From assembly GCF_028290625.1 (NCBI RefSeq), contig NZ_JAQGJM010000037.1:62001-126000 (forward strand): a DNA stretch of 64,000 nt, given 5' to 3'. The stretch comes from Devosia sp. GTDB lineage: Bacteria; Pseudomonadota; Alphaproteobacteria; Rhizobiales; Devosiaceae. Shown here one piece after another: positions 56,537 through 64,000 of this stretch. Positions within the stretch are counted from its first letter, which is position 1. Each line of letters starts with the position of its first letter. The translations under genes were made by a program, and so were the position numbers. Below the pieces are notes generated by a model that did not search any database, was not told where the DNA came from, and was given only the letters and a program-made list of their open reading frames with translations.

Positions 56537-57439
56537 TCAGATCCCCGAGCGGCTGCGCAGGGCGCGAGCCTGGATGACGGTGATGACGACGAGCATGAGC
56601 AGCATCATGACGACACTGGCTGCCGCCGGTCCGGGCGAATTGAACAGGAAGGCCTGGGCATAGGAGAAATAGGCGATATTCGAGGTCTGCCCGTTCGGCC
56701 CGCCGGCGGTGAGGATCTGGATCGGCGTGAACAGACGCGCCGCCGCAATCGTGGTCATGAACAGGCCGAGGACCAGGCTGGGCCGCAGCAGCGGTAGCGT
56801 GATGCGCCAAAACTTGTTCCAACGATTGGCGCCATCCATCGAGGCGGCCTCGAACAGATGCGGCGGGATCGCCTGCAGGGCGCCGAGGAAAATCAGCATC
56901 GGCAGGCCGATATCCTTCCAGGCGGTCATGATGACGATGCAGACCACGGCGAGGTGGCCATCGGTGAGGAAAGGCTGTGAGGGCAGGCCAAAGGTCTGGA
57001 AAATCACGTCGAGCAGGCCGCTATTGGGCTGGTAGATGGCATTCCAGATCAGTGCCGCGACCGCCTCGGACGAGGCCAGCGCGCCCAGGATAGCGCCGCG
57101 CGCCAGAGCCGTGCCCGGCATGCGCTTGTCGAGCAGGATCGCCAGGCCCAGGGCGGAGGGGATGATGACGACCATCATCAGCGCCATATAGATCAGCGAC
57201 ACCCAGAATGAGGACTGGAACGACGGATCGGCGAGCACTGCCTGGTAGTTGCCGAAACCCACCCAGCCATTGGGGCGATGATTGAACGGGTTGAAGGCAC
57301 GGAAGCTGTTGAGGATCGCGACGCCGAGCGGCCAGAACTGGAAGATGCAGAGGCCAAGGGCGGCCGGCAGGATCATCAGCGGGCCGATGGCGAGCTCACC
57401 GCGGCGCGTCGGGTTCACTGTCCAGCTGGAAAACTTCAT
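56537..57439 (-). CDS. CUT1-family ABC permease, MalF type (cluster 3)
   Basis: This 300-residue permease has a first helix GPLMILPAALGLCIFQFWP, about six helices and the coupling loop EAASMDGANRWNKFWRITLP. It follows the binding-protein gene after a 99-bp gap with two stem-loops. It forms the channel with the MalG-type protein and is powered by the ATPase at 59112. Confidence 0.92.
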   Translation of the reverse strand: MKFSSWTVNPTRRGELAIGPLMILPAALGLCIFQFWPLGVAILNSFRAFNPFNHRPNGWVGFGNYQAVLADPSFQSSFWVSLIYMALMMVVIIPSALGLAILLDKRMPGTALARGAILGALASSEAVAALIWNAIYQPNSGLLDVIFQTFGLPSQPFLTDGHLAVVCIVIMTAWKDIGLPMLIFLGALQAIPPHLFEAASMDGANRWNKFWRITLPLLRPSLVLGLFMTTIAAARLFTPIQILTAGGPNGQTSNIAYFSYAQAFLFNSPGPAAASVVMMLLMLVVITVIQARALRSRSGI

Positions 57440-57462
57440 CGGTGCAGTCCCTGTTCAAGTCG

Positions 57463-57531
57463 AGTGGCGTTTCGCCACTGGCCCTCATTGGATGAAGTGA
57501 CGCCCCGCCACCGGTGCAGAGCGGCGGGGCG
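57463..57531 (-). other. Pair of stem-loops between binding-protein and permease genes (cluster 3)
   Basis: First after the binding-protein stop comes a 9-bp perfect stem at 57501-57531 (CGCCCCGCC with GGCGGGGCG, 13-base loop). A 7-bp stem with a 3-base loop follows at 57463-57479 (AGTGGCG/CGCCACT). Neither has a T tract. They probably stabilise the binding-protein part of the transcript. Confidence 0.55.
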
Positions 57532-57538
57532 CTGGGGG

Positions 57539-58975
57539 TCACTTGTATTTGGCCAGCAGGCCATCGATCTGGGTAGCGACGTCGTTGAGCCGGGTCTGCG
57601 GATCGGTGCCGAGCGCGATGTCCTTCACGGCCGGATTGATGGCGCTGAAGTAATCGAACCAGCCGACCGACTTGGGCGGGCCGAAAGCATGGTCGGCGAC
57701 ATTGGTGCCGAGGAGCAGGCGCTGGTCGGAGGCATATTCGGGGATGGCGTCGACCAGGGTCTTGCGAACCGGCATCGAACCCCAGGCGTCGTGGAAGGCG
57801 AAGCGATTGGCGTCATTGCAGATGAACGCCAGGAGCGCCGCGGTTTCCGCCGGATAGGGCGTGCCCGAATAGATGGTCGGCGAATCGGCAACCGTTGTGG
57901 TGTAGGCGATGGTGCCCTTCGGTGCCGGGGACATGCCGAAGTTGAACGGTTGCCCGGTCTTGAGGAAGCGCTTGACCGTGCCGGTGCCCGAGAAGCTCAC
58001 CGCCGCAGCGCCACCGCGGAACTGGTCGGGCACGACACCGGTCGGCGTGTAGCCGTTCTTGAACACCGCCTGGTAATTGGCGAGGCCGGCCGCGGCTTCG
58101 GGCGTATTCACGTAGCCGCTGGCGGTGAAGCCATCTTCGGAGACACCCATGAAGGTGTTGTAGACCGAGGAGTCCTTGGCCGCATTGGGGTCGCCCATCA
58201 TGCGCACCCAGATGCTTTCGAGCTGGGTATAGTTGGAGCCCGGCCCGCCATTGCCGTAGCCCGAGGCGGCGAGCGCAAAAGTCTGCGTATCGCCCGCGGC
58301 GCGCAGGGCTTTGGTGACGTCATCGAAGCACTGCATGTATTCTTCGACGGTCCAGCCGCCGTCGAACTCACCGACTTCCGGTGGCGTCTTGATGCCGAAC
58401 TTGTCGAAGATGTCGCGATTGAACGACATGTAGACCGGATTGGTCTCCCACGGCAGGCAGACCAGATTGCCGTCGATGGTGGCGGACTCGCGCAGGGGCG
58501 CATAGACGTCGTCGATGAAATCGGCGGACAGGAACTGCTGCAGCGGCAGGGTCAACTGGCCCGCCGCATAGGCCGAGGCGAAGTCATTGCGGCCCATCAT
58601 GATGTCGGGCGCACTGCCCGAGGTCACATAGACCTGCACTTTGGTGGGCAGGTCGCCATAAGGCACCCGCTCTTCCTGGATGGTGATATTCGGGTAGGCC
58701 GCCGAGAAGGCATCGTATTGCGCCTGCAGCACGGCATTCACTTCGGGCGGAAATTCCTGGCGCATGATCTTGAGCGTGATCGGGCTGCCCGTCAGTTCGG
58801 GGCCGGTATAGCCGCCGAGGTCGATCTTATACTTGCCGGGATTGCTACCGGGCGTCGCGGCGAAAGCGCGCGATGGTAGCAGGGCGGGCATTGCCAATGC
58901 CCCGGCGATACCAACAAGAACCGAGCGGCGCGACAGCGTCGATTTCAGTCCCGGCAAGTCACGTGATTTGGTCAT
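57539..58975 (-). CDS. Sugar-type ABC substrate-binding protein, Tat-exported (cluster 3)
   Basis: ATG at 58975 (GAGGACATC upstream) gives 478 residues. The signal has a twin-arginine motif (LSRRSVLVGIAGALAMPALL) with cleavage near AFA-AT, so the protein is folded before export. The rest is an SBP_bac_1 fold with long insertions. It belongs to the CUT1 importer of the long leftward operon. The ligand is unknown and, given the linked hydrolases, may be a nitrogenous glycoside or amine rather than a plain sugar. Confidence 0.9.
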   Translation of the reverse strand: MTKSRDLPGLKSTLSRRSVLVGIAGALAMPALLPSRAFAATPGSNPGKYKIDLGGYTGPELTGSPITLKIMRQEFPPEVNAVLQAQYDAFSAAYPNITIQEERVPYGDLPTKVQVYVTSGSAPDIMMGRNDFASAYAAGQLTLPLQQFLSADFIDDVYAPLRESATIDGNLVCLPWETNPVYMSFNRDIFDKFGIKTPPEVGEFDGGWTVEEYMQCFDDVTKALRAAGDTQTFALAASGYGNGGPGSNYTQLESIWVRMMGDPNAAKDSSVYNTFMGVSEDGFTASGYVNTPEAAAGLANYQAVFKNGYTPTGVVPDQFRGGAAAVSFSGTGTVKRFLKTGQPFNFGMSPAPKGTIAYTTTVADSPTIYSGTPYPAETAALLAFICNDANRFAFHDAWGSMPVRKTLVDAIPEYASDQRLLLGTNVADHAFGPPKSVGWFDYFSAINPAVKDIALGTDPQTRLNDVATQIDGLLAKYK

Positions 58976-59061
58976 GATGTCCTCGGAATTCGGGTTGCGA
59001 TGAGTCATGCGGACGCGAGCAAGCGCGACCGGCAAAGCGGTTCAATTCGGTTTGGCGGTGC

Positions 59062-59091
59062 GGGGCGGCTGCCTTGCGGCCGGGCCGCCCC
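59062..59091 (-). other. Stem-loop between ATPase and binding-protein genes
   Basis: GGGGCGGC and GCCGCCCC (8 bp) enclose a 14-base loop on either strand, just after the ATPase stop and about 85 bp before the binding-protein start. It could be an attenuator or the end of an upstream transcript; no T run follows. Confidence 0.4.
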
Positions 59092-59111
59092 GTTCAGCGA
59101 TGCAGGACTAC

Positions 59112-60182
59112 CTATGGGAGCCGTTGACCGGTCCCGGCATCGAAGCAGTGAACACGCGTCGTATCGGGCGCGAGATGAATGAGATCGCCGCGCACGATGG
59201 AGACGCGGTCCTTGACGATGGCGGTGACCCGCTGGCCGTCGATGTCGGCAACCACCTGGGTTTCGGCGCCGGTCGGCTCGACCACCACGACCCTGGCGGC
59301 AAAGCCGGTGTCGCCGACGGTCAGGTGTTCGGGGCGAATGCCGAGATCGACTTCGGTGCCAGGCGCAACGCTGCTCAAGGCGGCGCCGAGCGGCATGGAC
59401 TGGCCGCCGCCATGCTCGAAAACGAGGCCTTTATCGCCACCCACCAACCGGCCCCGCAGCAGGTTCATCGACGGCGAGCCGATGAAAGTGCCGACAAAGG
59501 CATTTGCCGGATGGTCATAAAGCTCCAGCGGCGTGCCGATCTGTTCGACGACGCCAAGGCGCATCACCACGATCCGGTCGGCCATGGTCATGGCTTCGAT
59601 CTGGTCGTGGGTGACATAGATGGTGGTGGTCTTGAGCCGCTCGTGCAGGTCCTTGATTTCGGTACGCATCTGCACGCGCAGCTTGGCATCGAGATTGGAG
59701 AGCGGCTCGTCGAACAGGAACACCTGCGGATTGCGCACGATGGCGCGGCCCATGGCGACACGCTGCTGCTGACCACCCGAAAGCTGGCGCGGGTAGCGAT
59801 TGAGCAACTGGTCCAGCCCCAGAATACCAGCGGCGTAAACCACCTGCTTTTCGATATGCGCCTTGAACTCGCCGCGCATTTCCAGCGCAAAGCTCAGATT
59901 CTCGCGCACCGTCATATGGGGGTAGAGGGCGTAGTTCTGGAACACCATGGCGATGTCCCGGTCCTTGGCGGCGAGGCCATTCACCACCTGCCCGGCAATG
60001 TGGATTTCGCCACCGGTGATATCTTCCAGCCCGGCGATCATCCGTAGCAGGGTGGACTTGCCACAGCCCGAGGGGCCGACAAGGCTGAGGAACTCGCCGT
60101 CGACGATGTCGAAATCGACGCCCTTGAGCACTTCCGCCCCAGCGAAGTTTTTGATTACCTTGCGCATCTGAACGCTGGCCAT
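59112..60182 (-). CDS. Sugar ABC transporter ATPase, UgpC type (cluster 3)
   Basis: This 356-residue ATPase has Walker A GPSGCGKST, signature LSGGQQQRVAMG, Walker B VFLFDEPLSNLDAKLR and a C-terminal TOBE-like domain. It is the first gene of the leftward operon that ends with the GntR regulator at 49623. It energises the two CUT1 permeases downstream. Its promoter lies in the 336-bp divergent region next to it. Confidence 0.93.
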   Translation of the reverse strand: MASVQMRKVIKNFAGAEVLKGVDFDIVDGEFLSLVGPSGCGKSTLLRMIAGLEDITGGEIHIAGQVVNGLAAKDRDIAMVFQNYALYPHMTVRENLSFALEMRGEFKAHIEKQVVYAAGILGLDQLLNRYPRQLSGGQQQRVAMGRAIVRNPQVFLFDEPLSNLDAKLRVQMRTEIKDLHERLKTTTIYVTHDQIEAMTMADRIVVMRLGVVEQIGTPLELYDHPANAFVGTFIGSPSMNLLRGRLVGGDKGLVFEHGGGQSMPLGAALSSVAPGTEVDLGIRPEHLTVGDTGFAARVVVVEPTGAETQVVADIDGQRVTAIVKDRVSIVRGDLIHLAPDTTRVHCFDAGTGQRLP

Positions 60183-60518
60183 GCTGTCCCCCGGTCCTCG
60201 CTATGAAGGGAGCCTGCAGCTTTGTATTCGACGTGTCAACAAATCCGATACAAACCATCCACCAGTTGTGTTGCAACTTTGGTGCTGTGACGCCTGGGAA
60301 CGACCAGGCGGTTAACGAGAAATGAGCGTCCGCTGAATGTGAAAATGCCTTGTCCAGGGCGGGGTTGGCCGTAACGGGGCAGGTTCAGGTTCTGTTTCTA
60401 GTGACCAGTCAAAAGGGTACGCGGCAAAAAATGCATTGCAGCCATCCAAATTTTGCATGCCAACAAGATATGTTTTGTATACAAGAATATCTGAACGGCG
60501 ATACGCCGAGCACCAACC
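60183..60518. promoter_or_regulatory. Divergent regulatory region of cluster 3
   Basis: This 336-bp gene-free region is the longest in the window. TTGTATACAA, a perfect 10-bp dyad, is at 60475-60484 and overlaps a possible -10 (TTGCAT 60453-60458, 17 bp, TGTATA 60476-60481) for the rightward isomerase gene. Near the other end TTTGTAT (60221-60227) and ATACAAA (60248-60254) form separated half-sites of the same kind, flanking a minus-strand TTGACA (60239-60234). A GTTGCAAC dyad is at 60270-60277. The rest shows no gene. Confidence 0.6.
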
Positions 60519-61472
60519 ATGGAGACCGACTTGATCGGCGTATTCAACAATAGCCTGCCCGGCTACGAGACCCTGACCCCCATTGAAATCTTCGACAAGG
60601 CCAAGGCGCTCGGCCTGGGCGGGGTCTTGTTCGGCAATATCCTGTCGGTGCTGCCCACGCTCGATCCGACCGCGCTGACCGAACTGCGGCAGGCGGCCGA
60701 GGCCCGCGGCCTCATCCTCAATGTGGGAGTCGGCACGTTCAATCCCGCTCGGCCAGAGCGCTGCAAGTCGCTGATCGAAGCAGGCGATGGCGACATGGTG
60801 AAGGGCCTTGAGAAGGTGCTGCGCGCCATGCCGGTGCTGGGCGCCAAGACTGTGTTTTTCGTCGTCGGCATGATCGAGGACCGCGACGATCCGGTTATAT
60901 CCTGGCAGTCCCAGCTCCAGGGCGTGATCGATGGCGTCAAGGCACTGGCGCCCGCCATTCGCGAGAGTGGCACCCGGCTGCTGATCAAGACGCATGAGGA
61001 GATTTCGACCTTCGAAATCCTGCGCATTATCGAGGTGGTCGGAGAGGACCTGCTCGGCATCGCCCATGACCCGGTCAACGTCCCCTGCCGCATGGAAGAG
61101 GCCGTCGAATGCACGCGCCGCATCGCCAGGCATGTGGCGCAGGTGCATATCGACGACTGTTATACAACCTTCGACGGCGATCTGATGCGGCGCTACCTGA
61201 CCCCGCTCGGTACCGGCGATATCGATTGGACCGAACTGCTCGTTCTGGTGCCGCAGGCCACGCGCTGGATCGAGTTCCATCGCGGTCAATTCGCCATGCC
61301 GGTCTTCGACAAGGACTGGCTCTCGGCACAGGCCGATGCGACGCTCGATGAATATCGCGCGCTGATCTCGGCGACAGTGAAACATGAACGTGCCAACACG
61401 CCAGTGCCCGACCAGAAAGACGTGTTTGCCCGGCTGGCACCGAGCATTGAATGGCTGAAGGCAAACGCCTGA
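60519..61472 (+). CDS. Sugar phosphate isomerase/epimerase family (TIM barrel), copy 2
   Basis: The 317-residue product is the same fold family as the protein at 53360 and shares the KTHEEISTFEI/ETHEEITSFEV segment. Here the residue aligned with metal ligand Glu162 of copy 1 is Lys157 (LIKTHEE). Asp184 in AHDPVN and His in QVHIDD are kept, and the last ligand region reads WIEFHRG. A changed metal site could alter the reaction or make it metal-free. It is divergent from the importer operon and ends one base before a convergent gene. Confidence 0.8.
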   Translation: METDLIGVFNNSLPGYETLTPIEIFDKAKALGLGGVLFGNILSVLPTLDPTALTELRQAAEARGLILNVGVGTFNPARPERCKSLIEAGDGDMVKGLEKVLRAMPVLGAKTVFFVVGMIEDRDDPVISWQSQLQGVIDGVKALAPAIRESGTRLLIKTHEEISTFEILRIIEVVGEDLLGIAHDPVNVPCRMEEAVECTRRIARHVAQVHIDDCYTTFDGDLMRRYLTPLGTGDIDWTELLVLVPQATRWIEFHRGQFAMPVFDKDWLSAQADATLDEYRALISATVKHERANTPVPDQKDVFARLAPSIEWLKANA

Positions 61473-61473
61473 T

Positions 61474-62178
61474 CTAGAGCAGCAGCCTGCCCCATTTTGC
61501 GGACAGGCTGCCGCCCAGACCTAGCGCGGAGAGCGCACCCCAGACGCCGGCGGACACGGAATCGAGGACGGGCAGGTCCAGTTCCGCTTCCAACGTCGTG
61601 CAGAGCCCGGCTCCGGGCAGGTTCGTGCAATAGAACAATATCGCATCCGGCTTCGCCTTCGCGACTTCGCGCGCCATGGCGGTGAGCGTCTCGGGCGCCA
61701 TGGTCGAATAGCTGAAATTGTTGGTCAGCCCGGCCCCGAGATTGGCGACGCAATCATAACCCGCTGCGCTCCAGCCGCGGACGATCTTGTCGTTCACCTC
61801 CTGGCGAAACGGCGTGACGAAGGCAATGCGCTTGACACCGTTGGCGGAGAGCAGGCCGTCGAGCGCCAACACCGAGGTGACCGCCGGAATGCCAAACTGA
61901 TCCTCGATGCGCCGGCACAGCACCCGGTCGCGATCGAAGCCCAGCTCGCCCCCCTTGCTGCCATTCCAGCAGATCAGATCGACATGTGCATCCGCCAGCA
62001 ACTGGGCGGCGCCCAGCATCGAGGGCCAATGATAATCCTCGACCACCGTATCGCTGGGGCCGGCGAACCCGAAGCGCGCGAAATGCGGCGACACAGTCGC
62101 AATGTCGCGTGTCATGGCCAGCGTCACCCGCTCGACAATGATATTGGAGGACGGGGTGATCGTGCCGAAGGATTTCAT
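61474..62178 (-). CDS. Asp/Glu racemase superfamily enzyme (AMDase/maleate isomerase-like)
   Basis: This 234-residue protein starts MKSFGTITPSSNIIVERVTL, as in maleate isomerases and arylmalonate decarboxylases. It has two candidate catalytic cysteines, Cys70 (LICWNGSKGG) and Cys184 (LFYCTNLPG), spaced as in maleate cis-trans isomerase. These enzymes abstract or add a proton alpha to a carboxylate, or decarboxylate malonates. It is translationally coupled (ATGA) to the Dpp-type ATPase gene upstream, so the importer probably supplies its substrate. The exact reaction cannot be fixed. Confidence 0.82.
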   Translation of the reverse strand: MKSFGTITPSSNIIVERVTLAMTRDIATVSPHFARFGFAGPSDTVVEDYHWPSMLGAAQLLADAHVDLICWNGSKGGELGFDRDRVLCRRIEDQFGIPAVTSVLALDGLLSANGVKRIAFVTPFRQEVNDKIVRGWSAAGYDCVANLGAGLTNNFSYSTMAPETLTAMAREVAKAKPDAILFYCTNLPGAGLCTTLEAELDLPVLDSVSAGVWGALSALGLGGSLSAKWGRLLL

Positions 62179-62987
62179 GTCGCCAATTGCCGTTCTGTCC
62201 GCCGGGCCCGGCCGATAGCCGGATCGGGGATCGGCACAGCTTCCAGCAATGCCTTGGTATAGGGATGCTGTGGCGCGTCGAACACCTGTTCGCGGCTGCC
62301 GTGCTCGACGATCCTGCCGCGCTCCAGCACAGCAACGGTCGTGCAGAGATGCCGGACCACCGCCAGGTCATGCGCCACGAACAATATGCCGAGGCCGAGT
62401 TGCGCCTGCATATCCTGCAGCAGGTTGATCACCTGCGCTTGCACCGAGACATCGAGCGCCGACACCGGTTCGTCGCAGATCAGCAGTTTGGGGCGGATCA
62501 CCACGGCCCGCGCGATGGCGATGCGTTGGCGCTGGCCGCCCGAGAACGAGCGCGGGTAGCGTGCTAGCGCCTCTTCGCCAAGGCCCACCATGCGCAGCAT
62601 TTCAACGACACGCGCACGCCTGCCAGCTGCCGTGGTTTCGAGCTTGTGGACCAGCAGTCCCTCTCCCACCAGTTCCTCCACCGTCATGCGTGGATTGAGG
62701 CTGGCATAGGGGTCCTGGAACACCAGTTGCACATCACGGCGGAAGCGCAGCGTATCGAAGCGGCTGGCGCGGTGAACATCGATGCCGCTATAGCTCACCC
62801 GCCCGCTATCGGGCTGGGCTAGTCCCAGCGCGCAGCGGATGATGGTCGATTTGCCCGAACCGCTTTCGCCCACCAGCCCGACCGATTGGCCCTCATCGAC
62901 ATTGAGCACGATGTCGTCGAGCACCATGGTTCGCTGGCCACGGCCCGCGGGGAACGACTTCGAAATATGATCGATCTGCAGCATCAC
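62175..62987 (-). CDS. Dpp/Opp-type ABC importer ATPase, DppF type
   Basis: This 270-residue ATPase has Walker A GESGSGKST, signature FSGGQRQR and Walker B LLICDEPVSALD. It lacks the usual C-terminal cysteine-rich CxFxxRC segment present in the neighbouring ATPase, ending soon after AIGRARRTERQL. It overlaps the flanking genes on both sides by 4 bases. It pairs with the DppD-type ATPase upstream. Confidence 0.91.
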   Translation of the reverse strand: MMLQIDHISKSFPAGRGQRTMVLDDIVLNVDEGQSVGLVGESGSGKSTIIRCALGLAQPDSGRVSYSGIDVHRASRFDTLRFRRDVQLVFQDPYASLNPRMTVEELVGEGLLVHKLETTAAGRRARVVEMLRMVGLGEEALARYPRSFSGGQRQRIAIARAVVIRPKLLICDEPVSALDVSVQAQVINLLQDMQAQLGLGILFVAHDLAVVRHLCTTVAVLERGRIVEHGSREQVFDAPQHPYTKALLEAVPIPDPAIGRARRTERQLAT

Positions 62988-64000
62988 CCGGCCCCATAAA
63001 GATGACAGCGGACGCGCGCGCCGGATGGTGTGATGGCCTCGCCCGGCTCGACACTTGAACAGATGGCCATGGCGCGATCGCAGCGCGGATGGAAGGTGCA
63101 GCCACTGGGCCGTGCAGCCGGGACGGGCGGCGCACCGGGGATGGAGCGCAGGCGATCCACCGTGACGTCGGCGCGCGGCACGGCTTCGAGCAGGCCGCGC
63201 GTATAGGGATGCTGCGGTTCGGCGAACAGGAGCGTTGCCTCGTTCTCCTCGACGATCCGGCCCGAATACATGACCATCACCCGATCGGCGAAGCCGGCGA
63301 CAATGCCCATGTCATGGGTAATCAGCAGTACGGCGAGGCTCCGCCTACGTGAAATCTCGTCGAGCAGGTCGAGTACCCGTTCCTGCACGCGCACGTCGAG
63401 CGCTGTGGTCGGCTCGTCGGCGATCAAGAGGTCCGGCTCGCCCACCAGCGCCATGGCCAGCACCACGCGCTGGCGCATGCCGCCCGAAAATTCATGCGGA
63501 AATGAATCCAGCCGCTCGGCCGCGCGCTCGACCTTGAGCTCATCGAGCACGTCGAGCGCCCGCTGGCGGGCATTGCGCTTGGAGATGCCACGAATGCGCA
63601 AGGTTTCGGCGACCTGGTCGCCAATAGTCATCAGCGGATCGAGTGAGCTCATGGGGTCCTGAAACACCATGCCCATACGTTGCCCGCGCATCGCCGCCAT
63701 CTGCGACGGGGACAGTGACAGCAGGTCCTTGCCGTCGAAATTAACGCGGCCTGATAGCTTCACCCGGCTGTTGAGCCGCATGAGAGCCTGTGCGGTGACG
63801 GATTTGCCCGAACCGCTTTCCCCTACCAGCGCCACACGCTCGCCCCGGCCGATGCCGAAGCTGACATTGTCGACCAGCCGCACATTGGCATCGCGGGTGG
63901 CGATATCGATCGAAAGCTGCTCGACCTGCAGCAGCGCCTCGGGTCGTCGGCGAACTGGCGCCGGTATGATGCCATCGGTCAGGATCGTATCCACTCCCAT
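62984..64000 (-). CDS. Dpp/Opp-type ABC importer ATPase, DppD type, at window edge
   Basis: The frame starts at an ATG occupying the last three bases of the window, giving 338 residues. It has Walker A GESGSGKS, signature FSGGMRQR, Walker B LLIADEPTTALD and a C-terminal CTFHPRCDRAMAIC segment. The ABC domain begins near residue 23, so this ATG is a plausible true start, but an upstream one cannot be excluded. Permease and binding-protein genes of this importer are expected further upstream, outside the window. Confidence 0.88.
   Translation of the reverse strand: MGVDTILTDGIIPAPVRRRPEALLQVEQLSIDIATRDANVRLVDNVSFGIGRGERVALVGESGSGKSVTAQALMRLNSRVKLSGRVNFDGKDLLSLSPSQMAAMRGQRMGMVFQDPMSSLDPLMTIGDQVAETLRIRGISKRNARQRALDVLDELKVERAAERLDSFPHEFSGGMRQRVVLAMALVGEPDLLIADEPTTALDVRVQERVLDLLDEISRRRSLAVLLITHDMGIVAGFADRVMVMYSGRIVEENEATLLFAEPQHPYTRGLLEAVPRADVTVDRLRSIPGAPPVPAARPSGCTFHPRCDRAMAICSSVEPGEAITPSGARVRCHLYGAG

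Noticed and set aside
55641..56822. Long N-terminal extension of the M24 frame
   Set aside because: It lies entirely over two permease genes in another frame. Homology to creatinase starts at ATG 55640.
57278..58879. Plus-strand frame of 533 residues opposite the cluster 3 binding protein
   Set aside because: It has the composition of a reversed coding strand with no family features, while the minus strand has a Tat signal and a binding-protein fold.
61482..61511. 8-bp inverted repeat after the rightward TIM-barrel isomerase as a terminator
   Set aside because: It lies inside the coding end of the convergent racemase-like gene, has a 14-base loop and no T tract, so coding constraint may explain it.

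Overview
This 64 kb, GC-rich window comes from a chromosome or large replicon of an alphaproteobacterium in the Hyphomicrobiales. Devosia or a close relative is the best guess. The guess rests on GC content and on gene content: many CUT1 and Dpp-type ABC importers paired with GntR/FCD regulators, a PQQ dehydrogenase locus, and Tat-exported binding proteins. It is not backed by a marker gene. I saw no rRNA, tRNA, CRISPR array, phage or insertion sequence.

Layout. 1-2204 (-): end of an exopolysaccharide locus, with a flippase cut by the window edge and a VpsF-type polymerase. 2320-13909: acid-sugar cluster 1. A leftward operon (SDR, PdxA2-like dehydrogenase, DapA-family lyase, sialidase-like protein) is divergent from a rightward operon (Dpp-type importer, DUF1537 four-carbon acid kinase, GntR regulator). 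14034-19435: an ABC-F ATPase and a YhaO/YhaN (SbcCD-like) nuclease/ATPase pair. 19439-34147: cluster 2. A leftward operon (SDR, glucarate-dehydratase-like enolase, CUT1 importer, terminal GntR) is divergent from a lactonase and two tandem GH38-like alpha-mannosidases, followed by a convergent mutarotase. The likely scheme is uptake of a glycoside, hydrolysis, then oxidation to lactone, acid and 2-keto-3-deoxy acid. 34215-40701: a two-component system divergent from an RND efflux pump. 40867-43359: a small exported protein, a cytochrome b561, a PIG-L deacetylase and a degenerate site-2-protease homologue. 43360-49473: a PQQ alcohol dehydrogenase locus with cytochrome c, two quinoprotein-associated binding proteins and an ABC-2 transporter. 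49623-61472: cluster 3. A long leftward operon (CUT1 importer, creatinase-like M24 protein, TIM-barrel isomerase, two amidohydrolases, terminal GntR) is divergent from a second TIM-barrel isomerase. 61474-64000: an Asp/Glu-racemase-like enzyme and two Dpp-type ATPases of an importer that continues beyond the window.

Common logic. Three catabolic clusters repeat one design: importer, enzymes and a GntR/FCD regulator as the last gene of the operon, with dyad or half-site sequences at the divergent promoters. Stem-loops follow the binding-protein gene in all three importer operons. The most unusual items are the PQQ locus (an atypical dehydrogenase metal site and a cytochrome tail with a duplicated 10-residue motif), the creatinase-like/amidohydrolase operon with altered metal sites, and the protease-dead S2P homologue. 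All functions are inferred from sequence reading alone; no database search was run.
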